A stretch of DNA of 64,000 nt from Solitalea lacus (GCF_022014595.1 NZ_CP091740.1:1-64000); one strand, 5' to 3'; shown: positions 45,491-55,365, counted from the first letter of the stretch. Translations and numbers: made by a program. The notes: generated from the letters alone by a model not told the origin.

Positions 45491-45533
45491 ATCTTTCTCA
45501 AAGTCAGGAAATCAAGTTAATCAATACTTCTCA

Positions 45534-46073
45534 ATGGGCCTATATTTAACTGCCATATTACCGCCTGATATTATTGCTGAAGAAATCAATGAGTTCAAAA
45601 AGATATTTGCTACTCAGTACAACTCTGTTTATAGTTTAAAAGTATTGCCACATATTACACTTATTCCTCCAATGAAATTAAGCGATCAAATAGAAAGTTT
45701 AGCATCAGCCGCATTGGAACAATTTGCTGAAAGACAAAACACTTTCTCAATTGAGCTCAACGGATTTGGTTATTTCTCAGGAAGACATAGTGATGTTGTT
45801 TATGTAAAACCTGAACCAAATGTTCAGTTATTAGCTTTTCAAAAAGAATTGACAAACATGCTTAGATCTGCAGACTTCGAAATTAATTTACCTTCTTCCA
45901 ATTTCAATGCTCACCTTACAGTTGCCAATCGTGATTTAGATAAAAAAGAGAGAAAGAAAGCATGGCAAGAGTTTGAAAACAGATCTTATGCAAGGACTTT
46001 TGAGGTAAGGGAGTTTCACTTGCTGAAACATGATGGGCACAAATGGCAAAGATTTAAAGCCTTTAAGTTCTGA
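45534..46073 (+). CDS. 2'-5' RNA ligase/2H phosphoesterase family protein
   Basis: 179 residues with the two HxT motifs of the 2H superfamily, PHITLIPPMKL near 40 and NAHLTVANRDL near 125, and the YFSGRHSDVVYVKP strand pair. Family enzymes act on 2',5'- or cyclic phosphodiesters in RNA; the substrate here is unknown. ATG 45534 opens with MGLYLTAILPPD, typical of the family. Confidence 0.85.
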   Translation: MGLYLTAILPPDIIAEEINEFKKIFATQYNSVYSLKVLPHITLIPPMKLSDQIESLASAALEQFAERQNTFSIELNGFGYFSGRHSDVVYVKPEPNVQLLAFQKELTNMLRSADFEINLPSSNFNAHLTVANRDLDKKERKKAWQEFENRSYARTFEVREFHLLKHDGHKWQRFKAFKF

Positions 46074-46083
46074 TGAAAAATAA

Positions 46084-46112
46084 AAGCGGCACCTTCTTTA
46101 AAAGTGCCGCTT
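46084..46112 (-). terminator. Terminator of the beta-barrel gene
   Basis: AAGCGGCAC (46084-46092) pairs with GTGCCGCTT (46104-46112); the minus-strand side continues into a T-rich run. 15 bp past the stop. Confidence 0.88.
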
Positions 46113-46127
46113 CAAATTAAATTATTC

Positions 46128-46709
46128 CTACTGACCTTTTTTCTCTTCTTCAATGATTTTTTTTGCCTTTTCTTTATGTAGATAAATTTGGAACCCTACA
46201 TTAAGATTTACTGCATTAGTAGTTGTTGAACTACCAAATCCAATTGTAAGATTGTACTTTAACAAACCCTCCAGCCCTATATTTGGAGTAAGGAAATAGG
46301 CTAATCCAGGCCCAAAACCAAGTCCTAATCCATTAGTATTACTTCCAGCCAAATTCTCGCCCTGGAAGCCTGCATTGGCCTCTAAGAACCATGTACTTCT
46401 TTTAGAAAATTCAATACTTGGATCCTCAAAATACTTACGACCAAATGCTCCCACGCCATACCTAAAGTAGTTGTCGCCACTTGAATGTGTATAGCTAAAG
46501 TTAACATTTGGACCAACAGCCAAGTTATCTTGGATAAAGAATCCTACCATTGGTGTAATTCCAAAATTAAAGACATCATTATCGCTTTGAAAAATACCTC
46601 CTATATTGGCCAATTGTGCCCCTATGAGGAAGTTGCCTTTTTGGGTTTGAGCTTTAACAGTTACCGTAACTGCCAATAGCAAAATAAAGAGAGTAGAGAG
46701 CTTTTTCAT
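46128..46709 (-). CDS. Outer-membrane beta-barrel protein
   Basis: 193 residues with a signal peptide ending VTVKAQ and alternating aromatic/Gly strands (FLIGAQLANIGGIF, FGITPMVGFFIQDNLAVGPN, LGFGPGLAYFLTPNIGLEGL, VNLNVGFQIYL), the pattern of the OMP_b-brl families. An unusual charged tail, KEKAKKIIEEEKKGQ, follows the last strand. Function unknown; a small porin or structural barrel. Confidence 0.82.
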   Translation of the reverse strand: MKKLSTLFILLLAVTVTVKAQTQKGNFLIGAQLANIGGIFQSDNDVFNFGITPMVGFFIQDNLAVGPNVNFSYTHSSGDNYFRYGVGAFGRKYFEDPSIEFSKRSTWFLEANAGFQGENLAGSNTNGLGLGFGPGLAYFLTPNIGLEGLLKYNLTIGFGSSTTTNAVNLNVGFQIYLHKEKAKKIIEEEKKGQ

Positions 46710-46844
46710 AAAGATTAGCGTTTAATTTTAGATAAATAGTGTGTTTTTATTTCACAAATAATTAGATGGTAATCCTAATTTAATTAAGTTTCACCGCATT
46801 ACAAAACTTAAATGAGTTTTTCAAAGTCATAAGTAAATGCTTAA

Positions 46845-46886
46845 ATAAAAAACTCCCGAATAAATTTATATCCGGGAGTTTTTTTT
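46845..46886 (-). terminator. Terminator of carB
   Basis: AACTCCCG (46851-46858) pairs with CGGGAGTT (46873-46880), extended by A/T runs; T run on the minus strand. 26 bp past the carB stop. Confidence 0.9.
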
Positions 46887-46905
46887 ATACTTTATAGTTA
46901 CCTGC

Positions 46906-49719
46906 TTATTTCGACAAGTACATTGATTTTTCTTTGTACAAATGACGGAAATAAGGGTCTTCCAAATCTTTGATAAAACGAATTGCTTCACCAGTAGATT
47001 TCATTTCAGGCCCAAGTTCCTTATTCACTTCTGGGAATTTATCAAATGAAAACACCGGCTCCTTAATGGCATAACCATTCAACTTTTCCTTAATGGTAAA
47101 GTCTTTTAGCTTATTAGCCCCCAACATCACCTTTGCTGCTATGTTTATGTAAGGTACATCATACGCTTTAGCAATGAACGGAACCGTACGTGAAGCACGA
47201 GGGTTAGCCTCAATTACATAAACGTTCTCATCTTTTACTGCAAACTGGATGTTAAGCAATCCACGCACATTTAATGCTTTCGCTAACTTAACAGTGTACT
47301 CAACCATTTTACTCTTCACATTCTCAGACAAACTAAATGGAGGCAACACTGCACTTGAATCGCCTGAGTGGATCCCTGCCGGTTCAATATGTTCCATTAA
47401 ACCTACAATGTGAACGTCATCACCATCACAAATAGAATCAGATTCTGATTCTTCGGCACGATCAAGGAAATGGTCAATCAGGATTTTGTTATCAGGCATA
47501 TGGCGCAACAATTTCACAACTGCACGCTCCAGCTCTTCATCGTTTATAACGATTTCCATACCTTGGCCTCCTAAAACGTAGCTAGGACGAACCAATACAG
47601 GATAACCCACCTCATTTGCCACTTTAATAGCCTCATCTGCCGAGTGAGCCACACCATATTTAGGGTAAGGAATATCCAGATCTTTTAAAAGATCAGAGAA
47701 ACGACCTCTATCTTCAGCAACATCCATATCAGGGAATGAAGTACCGATGATTTTGATATTGTTTTTGTGCAACAGCTCTGCCATTTTCAAAGCCGTTTGT
47801 CCGCCCAATTGAACAATTACACCTTCAGGTTTTTCAAGGTCGATAATTTCACGGACGTGCTCCCAGAAAACAGGCTCAAAGTATAATTTATCTGCCATGT
47901 TAAAGTCGGTAGACACCGTTTCTGGGTTACAGTTCACCATAATTGATTCATAACCTGCTTCTTTAGCAGCCAATAAACCGTGAACACATGAGTAGTCGAA
48001 CTCAATACCTTGACCAATGCGGTTAGGACCTGAACCTAATACAATGATCTTTTTCTTATCAGAAGGAATCGACTCATTTTCGCCCTCATAAGTTGAATAA
48101 TAATAAGGTGTTTGAGCAGGGAATTCAGCCGCACAGGTATCTACCATTTTGTAAACCCTATTAATGCCTAATTCTTTACGCTTGTAATAAATATCGTCCT
48201 CTTCAACTCCTAACAAATACGCTAACTGTAAGTCAGAATAGCCTTTTTGCTTAGCGTTAATTAGTAAGTCTTTCGGAATATTAGCAAGTGAATAACGCTT
48301 AACTTCAAGCTCTAGATGCACCAATTCTTGAATTTGCATCAAGAACCAACGATCAATTTTAGTAGCCTTTTGAACAGAAGAAACCGGAACTCCTAATGCA
48401 AGTGCATCTTTTACATGGAATAAACGATCCCAACTTGGACGCTCAAGGCTTTGCATGATTTTATCAAGATCCTTCAATTGTTTTCCATCAGCACCTAAAC
48501 CATTGCGGCTAATTTCCAACGACTGACATGCTTTTTGTAAAGCTTCGTTAAAGCTACGGCCAATACCCATTACCTCTCCTACCGATTTCATCTGCAAGCC
48601 CAATTCTTTATTGGCTCCTTTAAATTTCTGGAAGTTCCAGCGAGGAATTTTTACAATAACGTAATCAAGAGTTGGCTCAAAGTAGGCCGATGTGGTTTTG
48701 GTAATCTGATTTTCGATTTCATCCAAGTTATAACCAATCGCCAACTTAGCTGCAATCTTAGCAATTGGATAACCGGTTGCTTTAGAAGCCAGCGCTGATG
48801 AGCGAGACACACGTGGGTTAATCTCAATAGCAATGATTGATTCATCATCAGGATTAACCGAAAACTGCACGTTACATCCTCCGGCAAAGTTTCCGATAGC
48901 GCGCATCATTTTGATCGCTTGATTACGCATTTCTTGGTAACAACGATCAGAAAGGGTCATCGCAGGAGCAACCGTAATTGAGTCGCCGGTATGGATACCC
49001 ATTGGGTCGAAGTTTTCGATAGAACAAATGATAATCACATTATCATTGTTATCACGAAGTAACTCTAACTCATATTCCTTCCAACCTAAAACCGCTTTCT
49101 CCACTAACACTTCGTGTGTAGGCGAAGCTTGCAAACCACGGTTTAAGGCCGCATCAAACTCTTCTTTTCTGTGAACAAAACCTCCACCTGATCCGCCAAG
49201 GGTATATGATGGGCGAATTACTAATGGGAACCCAATTTCTTGAGCCGCCTCTTTACCCTCAAGGAAGGAGTTAGCAATTTTTGAAGGGGCAACACCCACT
49301 CCAATATCAATCATTAATTGACGGAACTCTTCACGGTTTTCAGTCTTTTCAATCGCGGCAACATCCACCCCGATAACTTTAACACCATACTTTGCCCATA
49401 TTCCACGCTCTTCTGATTCTTTGGCAAGATTCAGAGCCGTTTGGCCTCCCATGGTTGGCAACACGGCATCAATTTTACGCTCTTGTAAAATTTGTTCAAT
49501 ACTTTCACAATTAAGCGGTAACAGGTACACATGATCAGCAATTACCTTATCAGTCATGATGGTAGCAGGATTCGAATTTATGATCGAAACTTCAATACCT
49601 TCTTCTTTTAATGATAATGCTGCTTGGGAGCCTGAATAATCGAATTCGCATGCCTGGCCGATAATGATTGGACCAGAACCGATGATGAGGACAGATTTAA
49701 TACTTTCGTTTCTTGGCAT
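46906..49719 (-). CDS. carB: Carbamoyl-phosphate synthase large chain, short form
   Basis: Makes carbamoyl phosphate from glutamine-derived ammonia, bicarbonate and 2 ATP for pyrimidines and arginine; partner CarA is not in the window. 937 residues. The two homologous ATP-grasp halves are present (VLIIGSGPIIIGQACEFDYS and VLGSGPNRIGQGIEFDYSCV; IEINPRVSRSSALASKATG and VIEANPRASRTVPFIAKAYD). The protein ends at KEKSMYLSK just after the second half. E. coli CarB has about 1073 residues with a C-terminal MGS-like allosteric domain, which is absent here; this short form occurs in other Bacteroidota, as I recall. Confidence 0.95.
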   Translation of the reverse strand: MPRNESIKSVLIIGSGPIIIGQACEFDYSGSQAALSLKEEGIEVSIINSNPATIMTDKVIADHVYLLPLNCESIEQILQERKIDAVLPTMGGQTALNLAKESEERGIWAKYGVKVIGVDVAAIEKTENREEFRQLMIDIGVGVAPSKIANSFLEGKEAAQEIGFPLVIRPSYTLGGSGGGFVHRKEEFDAALNRGLQASPTHEVLVEKAVLGWKEYELELLRDNNDNVIIICSIENFDPMGIHTGDSITVAPAMTLSDRCYQEMRNQAIKMMRAIGNFAGGCNVQFSVNPDDESIIAIEINPRVSRSSALASKATGYPIAKIAAKLAIGYNLDEIENQITKTTSAYFEPTLDYVIVKIPRWNFQKFKGANKELGLQMKSVGEVMGIGRSFNEALQKACQSLEISRNGLGADGKQLKDLDKIMQSLERPSWDRLFHVKDALALGVPVSSVQKATKIDRWFLMQIQELVHLELEVKRYSLANIPKDLLINAKQKGYSDLQLAYLLGVEEDDIYYKRKELGINRVYKMVDTCAAEFPAQTPYYYSTYEGENESIPSDKKKIIVLGSGPNRIGQGIEFDYSCVHGLLAAKEAGYESIMVNCNPETVSTDFNMADKLYFEPVFWEHVREIIDLEKPEGVIVQLGGQTALKMAELLHKNNIKIIGTSFPDMDVAEDRGRFSDLLKDLDIPYPKYGVAHSADEAIKVANEVGYPVLVRPSYVLGGQGMEIVINDEELERAVVKLLRHMPDNKILIDHFLDRAEESESDSICDGDDVHIVGLMEHIEPAGIHSGDSSAVLPPFSLSENVKSKMVEYTVKLAKALNVRGLLNIQFAVKDENVYVIEANPRASRTVPFIAKAYDVPYINIAAKVMLGANKLKDFTIKEKLNGYAIKEPVFSFDKFPEVNKELGPEMKSTGEAIRFIKDLEDPYFRHLYKEKSMYLSK

Positions 49720-49745
49720 CTCTTGAAGGGAGTCTAAAAATTGTG

Positions 49746-49753
49746 CAAAGGTA
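49746..49753 (-). promoter_or_regulatory. -7 promoter element of carB
   Basis: TACCTTTG on the minus strand, 26 nt before ATG 49719. No clear -33. Confidence 0.55.
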
Positions 49754-49973
49754 TCATTTTTCGGAAATAATATAATGATATTTTTTATTTCTTTTATTTT
49801 ACGCCTTAAAACCTAACAAAAAGCTAAAGTTCAATTGCTTATAAAACAGAGAGAGCTGCAACAGCATTCGACTGAAACAGCTCTTCTCGCCTGAAATTAA
49901 CCGGGTTCTGGGTTTGATATTTTTTATATATGACTAATCCTATCAGAAAACTAATCCTATTAGAATCTATCTA

Positions 49974-50288
49974 TTATTGAACAAGTTTAATTTCTCCAAG
50001 ATCTACCATTTTATTTTCAGGAACAGTTACTTCAACCTGAACATCTTTTAATGGCTCGATGGCATCCACAATTACTTTATAATTACCAGGTTTCACATTT
50101 TGAAACTCAAAGGCACCACCATTAACCGGCGCACGTAAAGAGTCGGCTCCCATTATTGCCCAAACTGTTGCTGCACCTTCTGAAGGAACAATTTTACCTT
50201 TAATACCTGCATGGTCTATAGCTTTAAATGCAAAAAGTCCTGCCGATATTCCTGTTAGCATTACAATTCCAAACAATACATTTCTCAT
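49974..50288 (-). CDS. Small secreted carboxypeptidase-regulatory-like protein
   Basis: 104 residues: N-terminal hydrophobic signal or anchor (VLFGIVMLTGISAGLFAF), then a single strand-rich domain with IKGKIVPSEGAATVWAIMGA and FEFQNVKPGNYKVIVDAIEP, the pattern of a carboxypeptidase regulatory-like (transthyretin-fold) domain. Function unknown. It lies alone between carB and the M13 peptidase. Confidence 0.75.
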   Translation of the reverse strand: MRNVLFGIVMLTGISAGLFAFKAIDHAGIKGKIVPSEGAATVWAIMGADSLRAPVNGGAFEFQNVKPGNYKVIVDAIEPLKDVQVEVTVPENKMVDLGEIKLVQ

Positions 50289-50678
50289 GATTTTTTTAGA
50301 TTTTAATGTTTAACATTTATTAATTGTCAGGTAAATATTATCCATCGCTTTCCATTGTTGGTATAATTAGTTAGTATCCAAATTGAATGCCTTTATTAAA
50401 AAAGAAGCCTGAAAATTTGCTCACAACCACCAAGAGCGTTATTGTCTCTATTTCAAGAACATAAAACAAATTGAAACTGGGGAAAATATGCATCTATTTG
50501 GATAATTAATTCCATAGTTCTTTTAAAAAAAGATCGTTTATAATGCACGCAGACAATTATTTTGCCTTGCTTGGCCAGTAAACTTTTAATCTAAAATTAT
50601 TTTTATGACTCATCCGTTACAGGTAATATTTTATTCTTATTTATTTTCTTTTCTATTTTTAAAGAAACAATACTAATC
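50289..50678. other. Intergenic region upstream of the M13 peptidase gene
   Basis: AT-rich; no TAnnTTTG, riboswitch or hairpin recognised. It contains a possible 23-codon leader frame, 50605-50676 (MTHPLQVIFYSYLFSF start), whose TAA ends 2 bp before the peptidase ATG. That frame is only a candidate. Confidence 0.4.
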
Positions 50679-52727
50679 ATGAACCTTTACAGAATCCCCA
50701 CCAATTTAATACTTGCAGGATGCTTATCGGCCATTGCGCTCAGTTGCAAGCATTCTAACGATTTAAAAGTAGACCTGGTAAAAACCAACATTGACACAAC
50801 AATAAATCCAGGTAAAGATTTTTTCCTGTATGCAAATGGCAATTGGATAAAAAATAACCCTATTCCGGCAGCATATAGCCGCTGGGGAATTGGTAATTTG
50901 GTAAATGATGAGATTTATGAAAAGCTGAAAAAGATTAATGAAGATGCAGCCAAGGAAAAGGCCGCCGTAAACAGCAACTCTCAAAAAATCGGAGATTTCT
51001 GGACTGCAGGTATGGACACCGTTGCCATAGAAAAGCAAGGAATCACCCCTATTAAAGCTGACCTGAACCGAATAAATGCCATTAGCGACATTAAGGGTAT
51101 TCTGAATGAAATTGCTTATCAACATACCATTGGCAACAGTCCGCTGTTCAGCATGTATGTATATCAGGATATGAAGAATAGTGAGGAGATGGCACTTTAC
51201 CTTAACCAAGGCGGCATTGGACTTCCCGACAGAGACTATTACTTTAATACCGATAGTCGTACCAAAGCAATAAGAGATGATTACAAAGGACAGCACTTAA
51301 TCAAAATGTTTAAACTGTCGGACCTTGATGAGACAAATTCAAAATCAGCGGCAGAAGGAACTTATAAATTGGAAGAAAACTTGGCAAAAGCCTCTCGTAA
51401 ACTGGAGGCCTTACGTGACCCGTATGCTAACTATAACAAAATGTCAGTTGTTGATCTGAATAAACTAACTCCAAGTATTAATTGGATTGACTTATTCAGC
51501 AAAATGAAAATCAAGAAGGTGGATTCTGTCATTGTGGGTCAGCCTGAATTTTTCAAACAAGTTGAACAAAGTTTAAAAACTGCTTCACTAAATGATTGGA
51601 AGAATTATTTACGCTGGAATTATTTCAGCTCATGTGCATCTTACCTCAATAAAGCTATTGATAATGAAAACTTCCGCTTTTATGGCACTGTATTAACCGG
51701 AAAAAAAGAACAGCGTCCACGCTGGAAGCGCGTTCTTACTTCGGAAGAATCGGTAATGGGCGAGGTTTTGGGACAGTTGTACGTAAAAGAATTTTATTCA
51801 CCAAAAACCAAAAAACGCTATGAAAATTTAGTTGAAGCAATTCGTGACGCTTATAAAGAGCGCATCAAAAAACTGGATTGGATGAGTGAAAATACCAAGA
51901 AGAAAGCATTGGAAAAGCTTGCAACAATGACCAAGAAAGTCGGGTATCCTGATAAATGGAAAGATTTTTCAGCCTTAAAAATAGACCGTAGCTCATATGT
52001 TGAAAACATGAAACGTGGAGCTGCTTTTTGGTATGACTATAATATTAACAAGCTGGGTAAACCGGTTGACCGGACCGAATGGGAAATGACTCCTCAAACT
52101 TACAATGCTTACTACAACCCCTCAAATAATGAAATCGTTCTTCCTGCTGGCATTTTCTTAATTCCAGGGTGGAATGATGAAGATATTGATGATGCAGTTG
52201 TTTACGGTTATGCTGCTGCATCTACCATTGGGCACGAAATCACCCATGGGTTTGATGACCAGGGCAGCCAGTTTGACGCTAAAGGAAACCTTAAAAAATG
52301 GTGGACTCCAGAAGATGAAACCAAGTTTAAAGGGCGTTGCAAAATGATTATAAAGCAATTTAATGAATATAAAGTGCTTGATAGCATGCATGTAAACGGA
52401 GACGCTACACAAGGAGAAAATATAGCCGATCTGGGTGGCATTTTATTAGGATGGGATGCATTTGTAAAAACAGAACAATACAAGAAAGGAGAGAAAATCA
52501 ATGGATTAACTCCGGCTCAACGCTATTTCCTCGGTTATGCACTTGGCTGGCTCGGACATCAACGTGATGAAAATCTGGCTAACCAAATTATGACCGATGT
52601 TCATTCTCCGGCTAACCTTCGGGTAAACGGTCCTTTTGCTAATATTCCTGCATTTTATGAAGCATTTGGAATAAAACAAGGCGACCCAATGTGGCGACCC
52701 GATAGTTTGCGTGTAAAGATTTGGTAG
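50679..52727 (+). CDS. M13 family (neprilysin-like) metallopeptidase lipoprotein
   Basis: 682 residues. The leader carries Cys15 (ILAGC) and Cys23 (IALSC); either could be the lipid-modified residue. M13 N domain (NPGKDFFLYANGNWIKNNPI), then the zinc catalytic motif His519-Glu520-Ile-Thr-His523 (TIGHEITHGFDDQG) and Glu580 in GENIADLGG, plus C-terminal NGPFANIPAFYEAFGIKQGD. It cleaves oligopeptides in the periplasm or at the outer membrane. Complete and monocistronic, closed by a terminator. Confidence 0.94.
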   Translation: MNLYRIPTNLILAGCLSAIALSCKHSNDLKVDLVKTNIDTTINPGKDFFLYANGNWIKNNPIPAAYSRWGIGNLVNDEIYEKLKKINEDAAKEKAAVNSNSQKIGDFWTAGMDTVAIEKQGITPIKADLNRINAISDIKGILNEIAYQHTIGNSPLFSMYVYQDMKNSEEMALYLNQGGIGLPDRDYYFNTDSRTKAIRDDYKGQHLIKMFKLSDLDETNSKSAAEGTYKLEENLAKASRKLEALRDPYANYNKMSVVDLNKLTPSINWIDLFSKMKIKKVDSVIVGQPEFFKQVEQSLKTASLNDWKNYLRWNYFSSCASYLNKAIDNENFRFYGTVLTGKKEQRPRWKRVLTSEESVMGEVLGQLYVKEFYSPKTKKRYENLVEAIRDAYKERIKKLDWMSENTKKKALEKLATMTKKVGYPDKWKDFSALKIDRSSYVENMKRGAAFWYDYNINKLGKPVDRTEWEMTPQTYNAYYNPSNNEIVLPAGIFLIPGWNDEDIDDAVVYGYAAASTIGHEITHGFDDQGSQFDAKGNLKKWWTPEDETKFKGRCKMIIKQFNEYKVLDSMHVNGDATQGENIADLGGILLGWDAFVKTEQYKKGEKINGLTPAQRYFLGYALGWLGHQRDENLANQIMTDVHSPANLRVNGPFANIPAFYEAFGIKQGDPMWRPDSLRVKIW

Positions 52728-52737
52728 TATTGAAGAA

Positions 52738-52780
52738 TGAAAGCCAGAAGGTACTAATTTCATACTTCTGGCTTTTCTTC
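52738..52780 (+). terminator. Terminator of the M13 peptidase gene
   Basis: AAAGCCAGAAG (52741-52751) pairs with CTTCTGGCTTT (52766-52776) over a 14-nt loop, followed by T. Confidence 0.88.
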
Positions 52781-52807
52781 AATTATTTCCTTATTCTCAT
52801 ACTCTCC

Positions 52808-52815
52808 TACTTTTG
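52808..52815 (+). promoter_or_regulatory. -7 promoter element of the nadR-like gene
   Basis: TACTTTTG, 26 nt before ATG 52842; it makes the TTG at 52836 unnecessary as a start. Confidence 0.5.
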
Positions 52816-52841
52816 ATCATTATGAACAATTACCTTTGGGC

Positions 52842-53396
52842 ATGATGCAGCTCAAAACTCACAATCCTCCATCAACTATTAAGAAATTTGCAATTATTGG
52901 CCCCGAATCAACAGGAAAGTCAACAATGGCTCAGTATTTAGCCACCTACTTTAATACCGTTTGGGTACCCGAATACGCAAGGGAATATTGTGAAGGATTA
53001 GATAGAGATTGTACAATGGAGGATGAAATCAATATGTTTTATGGCCAGCTGGCACTCGAAGAAAAATTAATCCCACAAGCAAACAATCTCCTAATTTGTG
53101 ATGTTACTGTCCTAACAGTTAAGATTTGGTGTGATGAAGTTTTTGGATTCACTCCTGATTTTGTTGTTGAGGAGATCAAAAACAGACACTATGACCACTA
53201 TCTACTAATGGACATCGACAACCCATGGGAAGAAGATCCTCTGCGTAATTTTCCGGAAAAACGGGAATTCTTCTTTGAGGTTTACAAAAAAGAACTCGAA
53301 GCAATCAAGGCCACCTATACAATAATTAAGGGGCAGGGGCAACAACGTTTTGACAATGGAGTCAATGCCATTCTTGCCTTCAGTCAGGTTTTTTAA
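52842..53396 (+). CDS. nadR: NadR-type nicotinamide ribonucleoside kinase-like ATPase
   Basis: 184 residues. Walker A IIGPESTGKSTMAQYLA near 20-36, then VWVPEYAREYCEGLDR and LLICDVTVLTVKIW, the pattern of the C-terminal kinase domain of NadR (AAA_28). The NMN adenylyltransferase and HTH domains of E. coli NadR are absent, so it probably only phosphorylates nicotinamide riboside. Start: ATG 52842 or 52845; both give the same core. A pnuC transporter gene is not nearby. Confidence 0.8.
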   Translation: MMQLKTHNPPSTIKKFAIIGPESTGKSTMAQYLATYFNTVWVPEYAREYCEGLDRDCTMEDEINMFYGQLALEEKLIPQANNLLICDVTVLTVKIWCDEVFGFTPDFVVEEIKNRHYDHYLLMDIDNPWEEDPLRNFPEKREFFFEVYKKELEAIKATYTIIKGQGQQRFDNGVNAILAFSQVF

Positions 53397-53426
53397 AAAT
53401 ACGTCACTATAAAACTACAATTCAGT

Positions 53427-53900
53427 ATGAAAGAACAATTTGAAATGCTTAGAAAAACAAGAAAAAGCTTACTTGACCTTATTGGAGACTTAACGATTGA
53501 ACAATTAAACGAAGTTCCTGCAGGCTTTAATAATAACATCGCTTGGAACCTTAGTCACCTTGTTGCGGCACAACAGGGTGTTTGTTATTTGCGTTCAAAC
53601 AATAAAATGATTATTGACGAAAGCTACTTTTCCAGCTATAAGCCGGGATCGAAACCTGAAGGAATTATCAGTGCGGATGAAATCGAAAAAACAAGAGATC
53701 TTCTTTTAGGCACAATTGATCAGTTTGAAGCAGATTATAACAATCAGCTGCTTTCTAATTATACCCCCTGGACAACGCGTTATGGCACCGAACTACGTAC
53801 TATTGAAGATGCCACCACTTTTTTACTTTATCACGAAGGGCTTCATTTAGGTTATATTATGGCACTGAAGAGACTCGTAGCCATAAAAGAAAATGTATAG
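53427..53900 (+). CDS. DinB family protein
   Basis: 157 residues of the four-helix DinB fold. His in WNLSHLVAAQQGV and the pair in YHEGLHLGYIMALKRL are the expected metal ligands. It begins 30 bp after the nadR-like gene on the same strand. Role unknown; related proteins include thiol transferases. Confidence 0.85.
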   Translation: MKEQFEMLRKTRKSLLDLIGDLTIEQLNEVPAGFNNNIAWNLSHLVAAQQGVCYLRSNNKMIIDESYFSSYKPGSKPEGIISADEIEKTRDLLLGTIDQFEADYNNQLLSNYTPWTTRYGTELRTIEDATTFLLYHEGLHLGYIMALKRLVAIKENV

Positions 53901-53975
53901 CAGCAACTTTGAAGGATAAAGACTGAAGGATAGAAATTCTTAAAAAGTTTATTCCTAACTCTACAAAACAAAACA

Positions 53976-54026
53976 GAAAAGGGCATCTCGGCTACAATAT
54001 ATTTCTAAGCCTGATGCCCTTTTCCA
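53976..54026. terminator. Bidirectional terminator between the DinB and S37 peptidase genes
   Basis: GAAAAGGGCATC (53976-53987) pairs with GATGCCCTTTTC (54013-54024), with an imperfect inner stem and A/T runs on both sides. Confidence 0.88.
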
Positions 54027-54042
54027 TTCGAATTAGAAGTTC

Positions 54043-55365
54043 TTACTTTCCTTGCAAAACTGTTTCAACAGGAATATCCACTCCAACCCATTTCTTAAGG
54101 GCCGCGTAAACCAATTCCTTTTGATCATTCGACAGATGCTTTATCCGAACAGCATGCGAACCATTTTCAACTACCATCTTCAAATTATCCTTTTTACCAT
54201 TCAGGTTAATTTGAGTTGCACCCCATGGATCTAGCTCCCCATAAACAAATAGCATTCTATCTTCTCCTCCTTTTGCAATAAATTTCTTCAGCTTGTTAAT
54301 ATATCCTAAATCAAACGACGGTTGAGTGTTTTTGGGAACAAAAACATTAAGAGGATATGAGCTTTGCTTTAATTTACCTTTAAACGAATCTGTTTTATAA
54401 TCATAATAACCAAACTCATGAAAAAACATATAATAAGCAGGTCCAGTCTTTTCGATTTCAGCATTGGTGAAATAGCTCCCACCAACAAGGCCCTCTAAAT
54501 AACCAGCCACCTTCTCCGGAGCATCTCCTGCATCAGGAATATCATCAACTTTATGCCCCCATTGCCAGAAAGAGAATGGATATTCTAAAACCTCATAATC
54601 GAATACCGTTTCTGCATCGAAAGGCTTTAGTTCTATCTTTTTCTCGGCCCAAAGTTTTTCAAAATAAGGCAAAAGCTCCTTTTTTCTGTCCAACAATACC
54701 TGCTGAAACGCCCTTAATTTATCCCTTGTTTCCTGAGTTCCAACAGTTGAAAAATGCTTTTCGATACGAGGATCAATCAGCTCCAAATTAATTGGTGCAA
54801 CGTAAGCAATGGTTGCATTAACATCATTAGGATAAAAGACACGGTATGCGGTACTCATTTGTCCACCTTTACTTATTCCGGTAGCTATCCATTTACCTGT
54901 AAAAACAGGTCTCAGCAATTCTCTTATTCGGTGATAGTCATTCACCGCTTGTTCCACGGTTAAAGTTGTCCAATCGGGATTTGCTGGGGTTGATTTACTA
55001 AAGTAACGATGCTCTACAAAAACCATATTACCGTTGAGCAACTTTGCCGGTTCATTTTGAAAGTTGGGATTCTCAGCCCGGTCACCAGCATAGCCTTCAG
55101 TTTCTATAACTGTAGGAGCATTAGCATCTCTAAACCCTAAAAATACACGTTGTTTGAATTTTGCCCCTTTGGGCTTTTTAAAATCAATAGGTTGCTCAAT
55201 ATTGAGGATGAAATATTCCTTGAAAAGCTTACTCCCATTTACAACTTGGACTTCAACCCCCGGAATCTGCTTCAACTTTTCATACACCCCTTGTTCCTGG
55301 GCATAACCTAATTGAGCCCAAACTGAGATAAACAGGATTACCCCCCCTATAACTCGTCTAATCAT
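54043..55365 (-). CDS. Secreted S37-type serine peptidase (tripeptidyl aminopeptidase-like)
   Basis: 440 residues; signal peptide ending LGYAQ. An alpha/beta-hydrolase fold with FVEHRYFSKSTPANPDWTTL, the nucleophile elbow TGISKGGQMSTAYRVFYPND (Ser in GISKGG), an acid region (FVYGELDPWGATQ) and His in NGSHAVRIKHL. The spacing and the strings around the nucleophile match Peptidase_S37 (PS-10) of Streptomyces better than S28. It removes N-terminal tripeptides in known members; the substrate here is unknown. Confidence 0.85.
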   Translation of the reverse strand: MIRRVIGGVILFISVWAQLGYAQEQGVYEKLKQIPGVEVQVVNGSKLFKEYFILNIEQPIDFKKPKGAKFKQRVFLGFRDANAPTVIETEGYAGDRAENPNFQNEPAKLLNGNMVFVEHRYFSKSTPANPDWTTLTVEQAVNDYHRIRELLRPVFTGKWIATGISKGGQMSTAYRVFYPNDVNATIAYVAPINLELIDPRIEKHFSTVGTQETRDKLRAFQQVLLDRKKELLPYFEKLWAEKKIELKPFDAETVFDYEVLEYPFSFWQWGHKVDDIPDAGDAPEKVAGYLEGLVGGSYFTNAEIEKTGPAYYMFFHEFGYYDYKTDSFKGKLKQSSYPLNVFVPKNTQPSFDLGYINKLKKFIAKGGEDRMLFVYGELDPWGATQINLNGKKDNLKMVVENGSHAVRIKHLSNDQKELVYAALKKWVGVDIPVETVLQGK

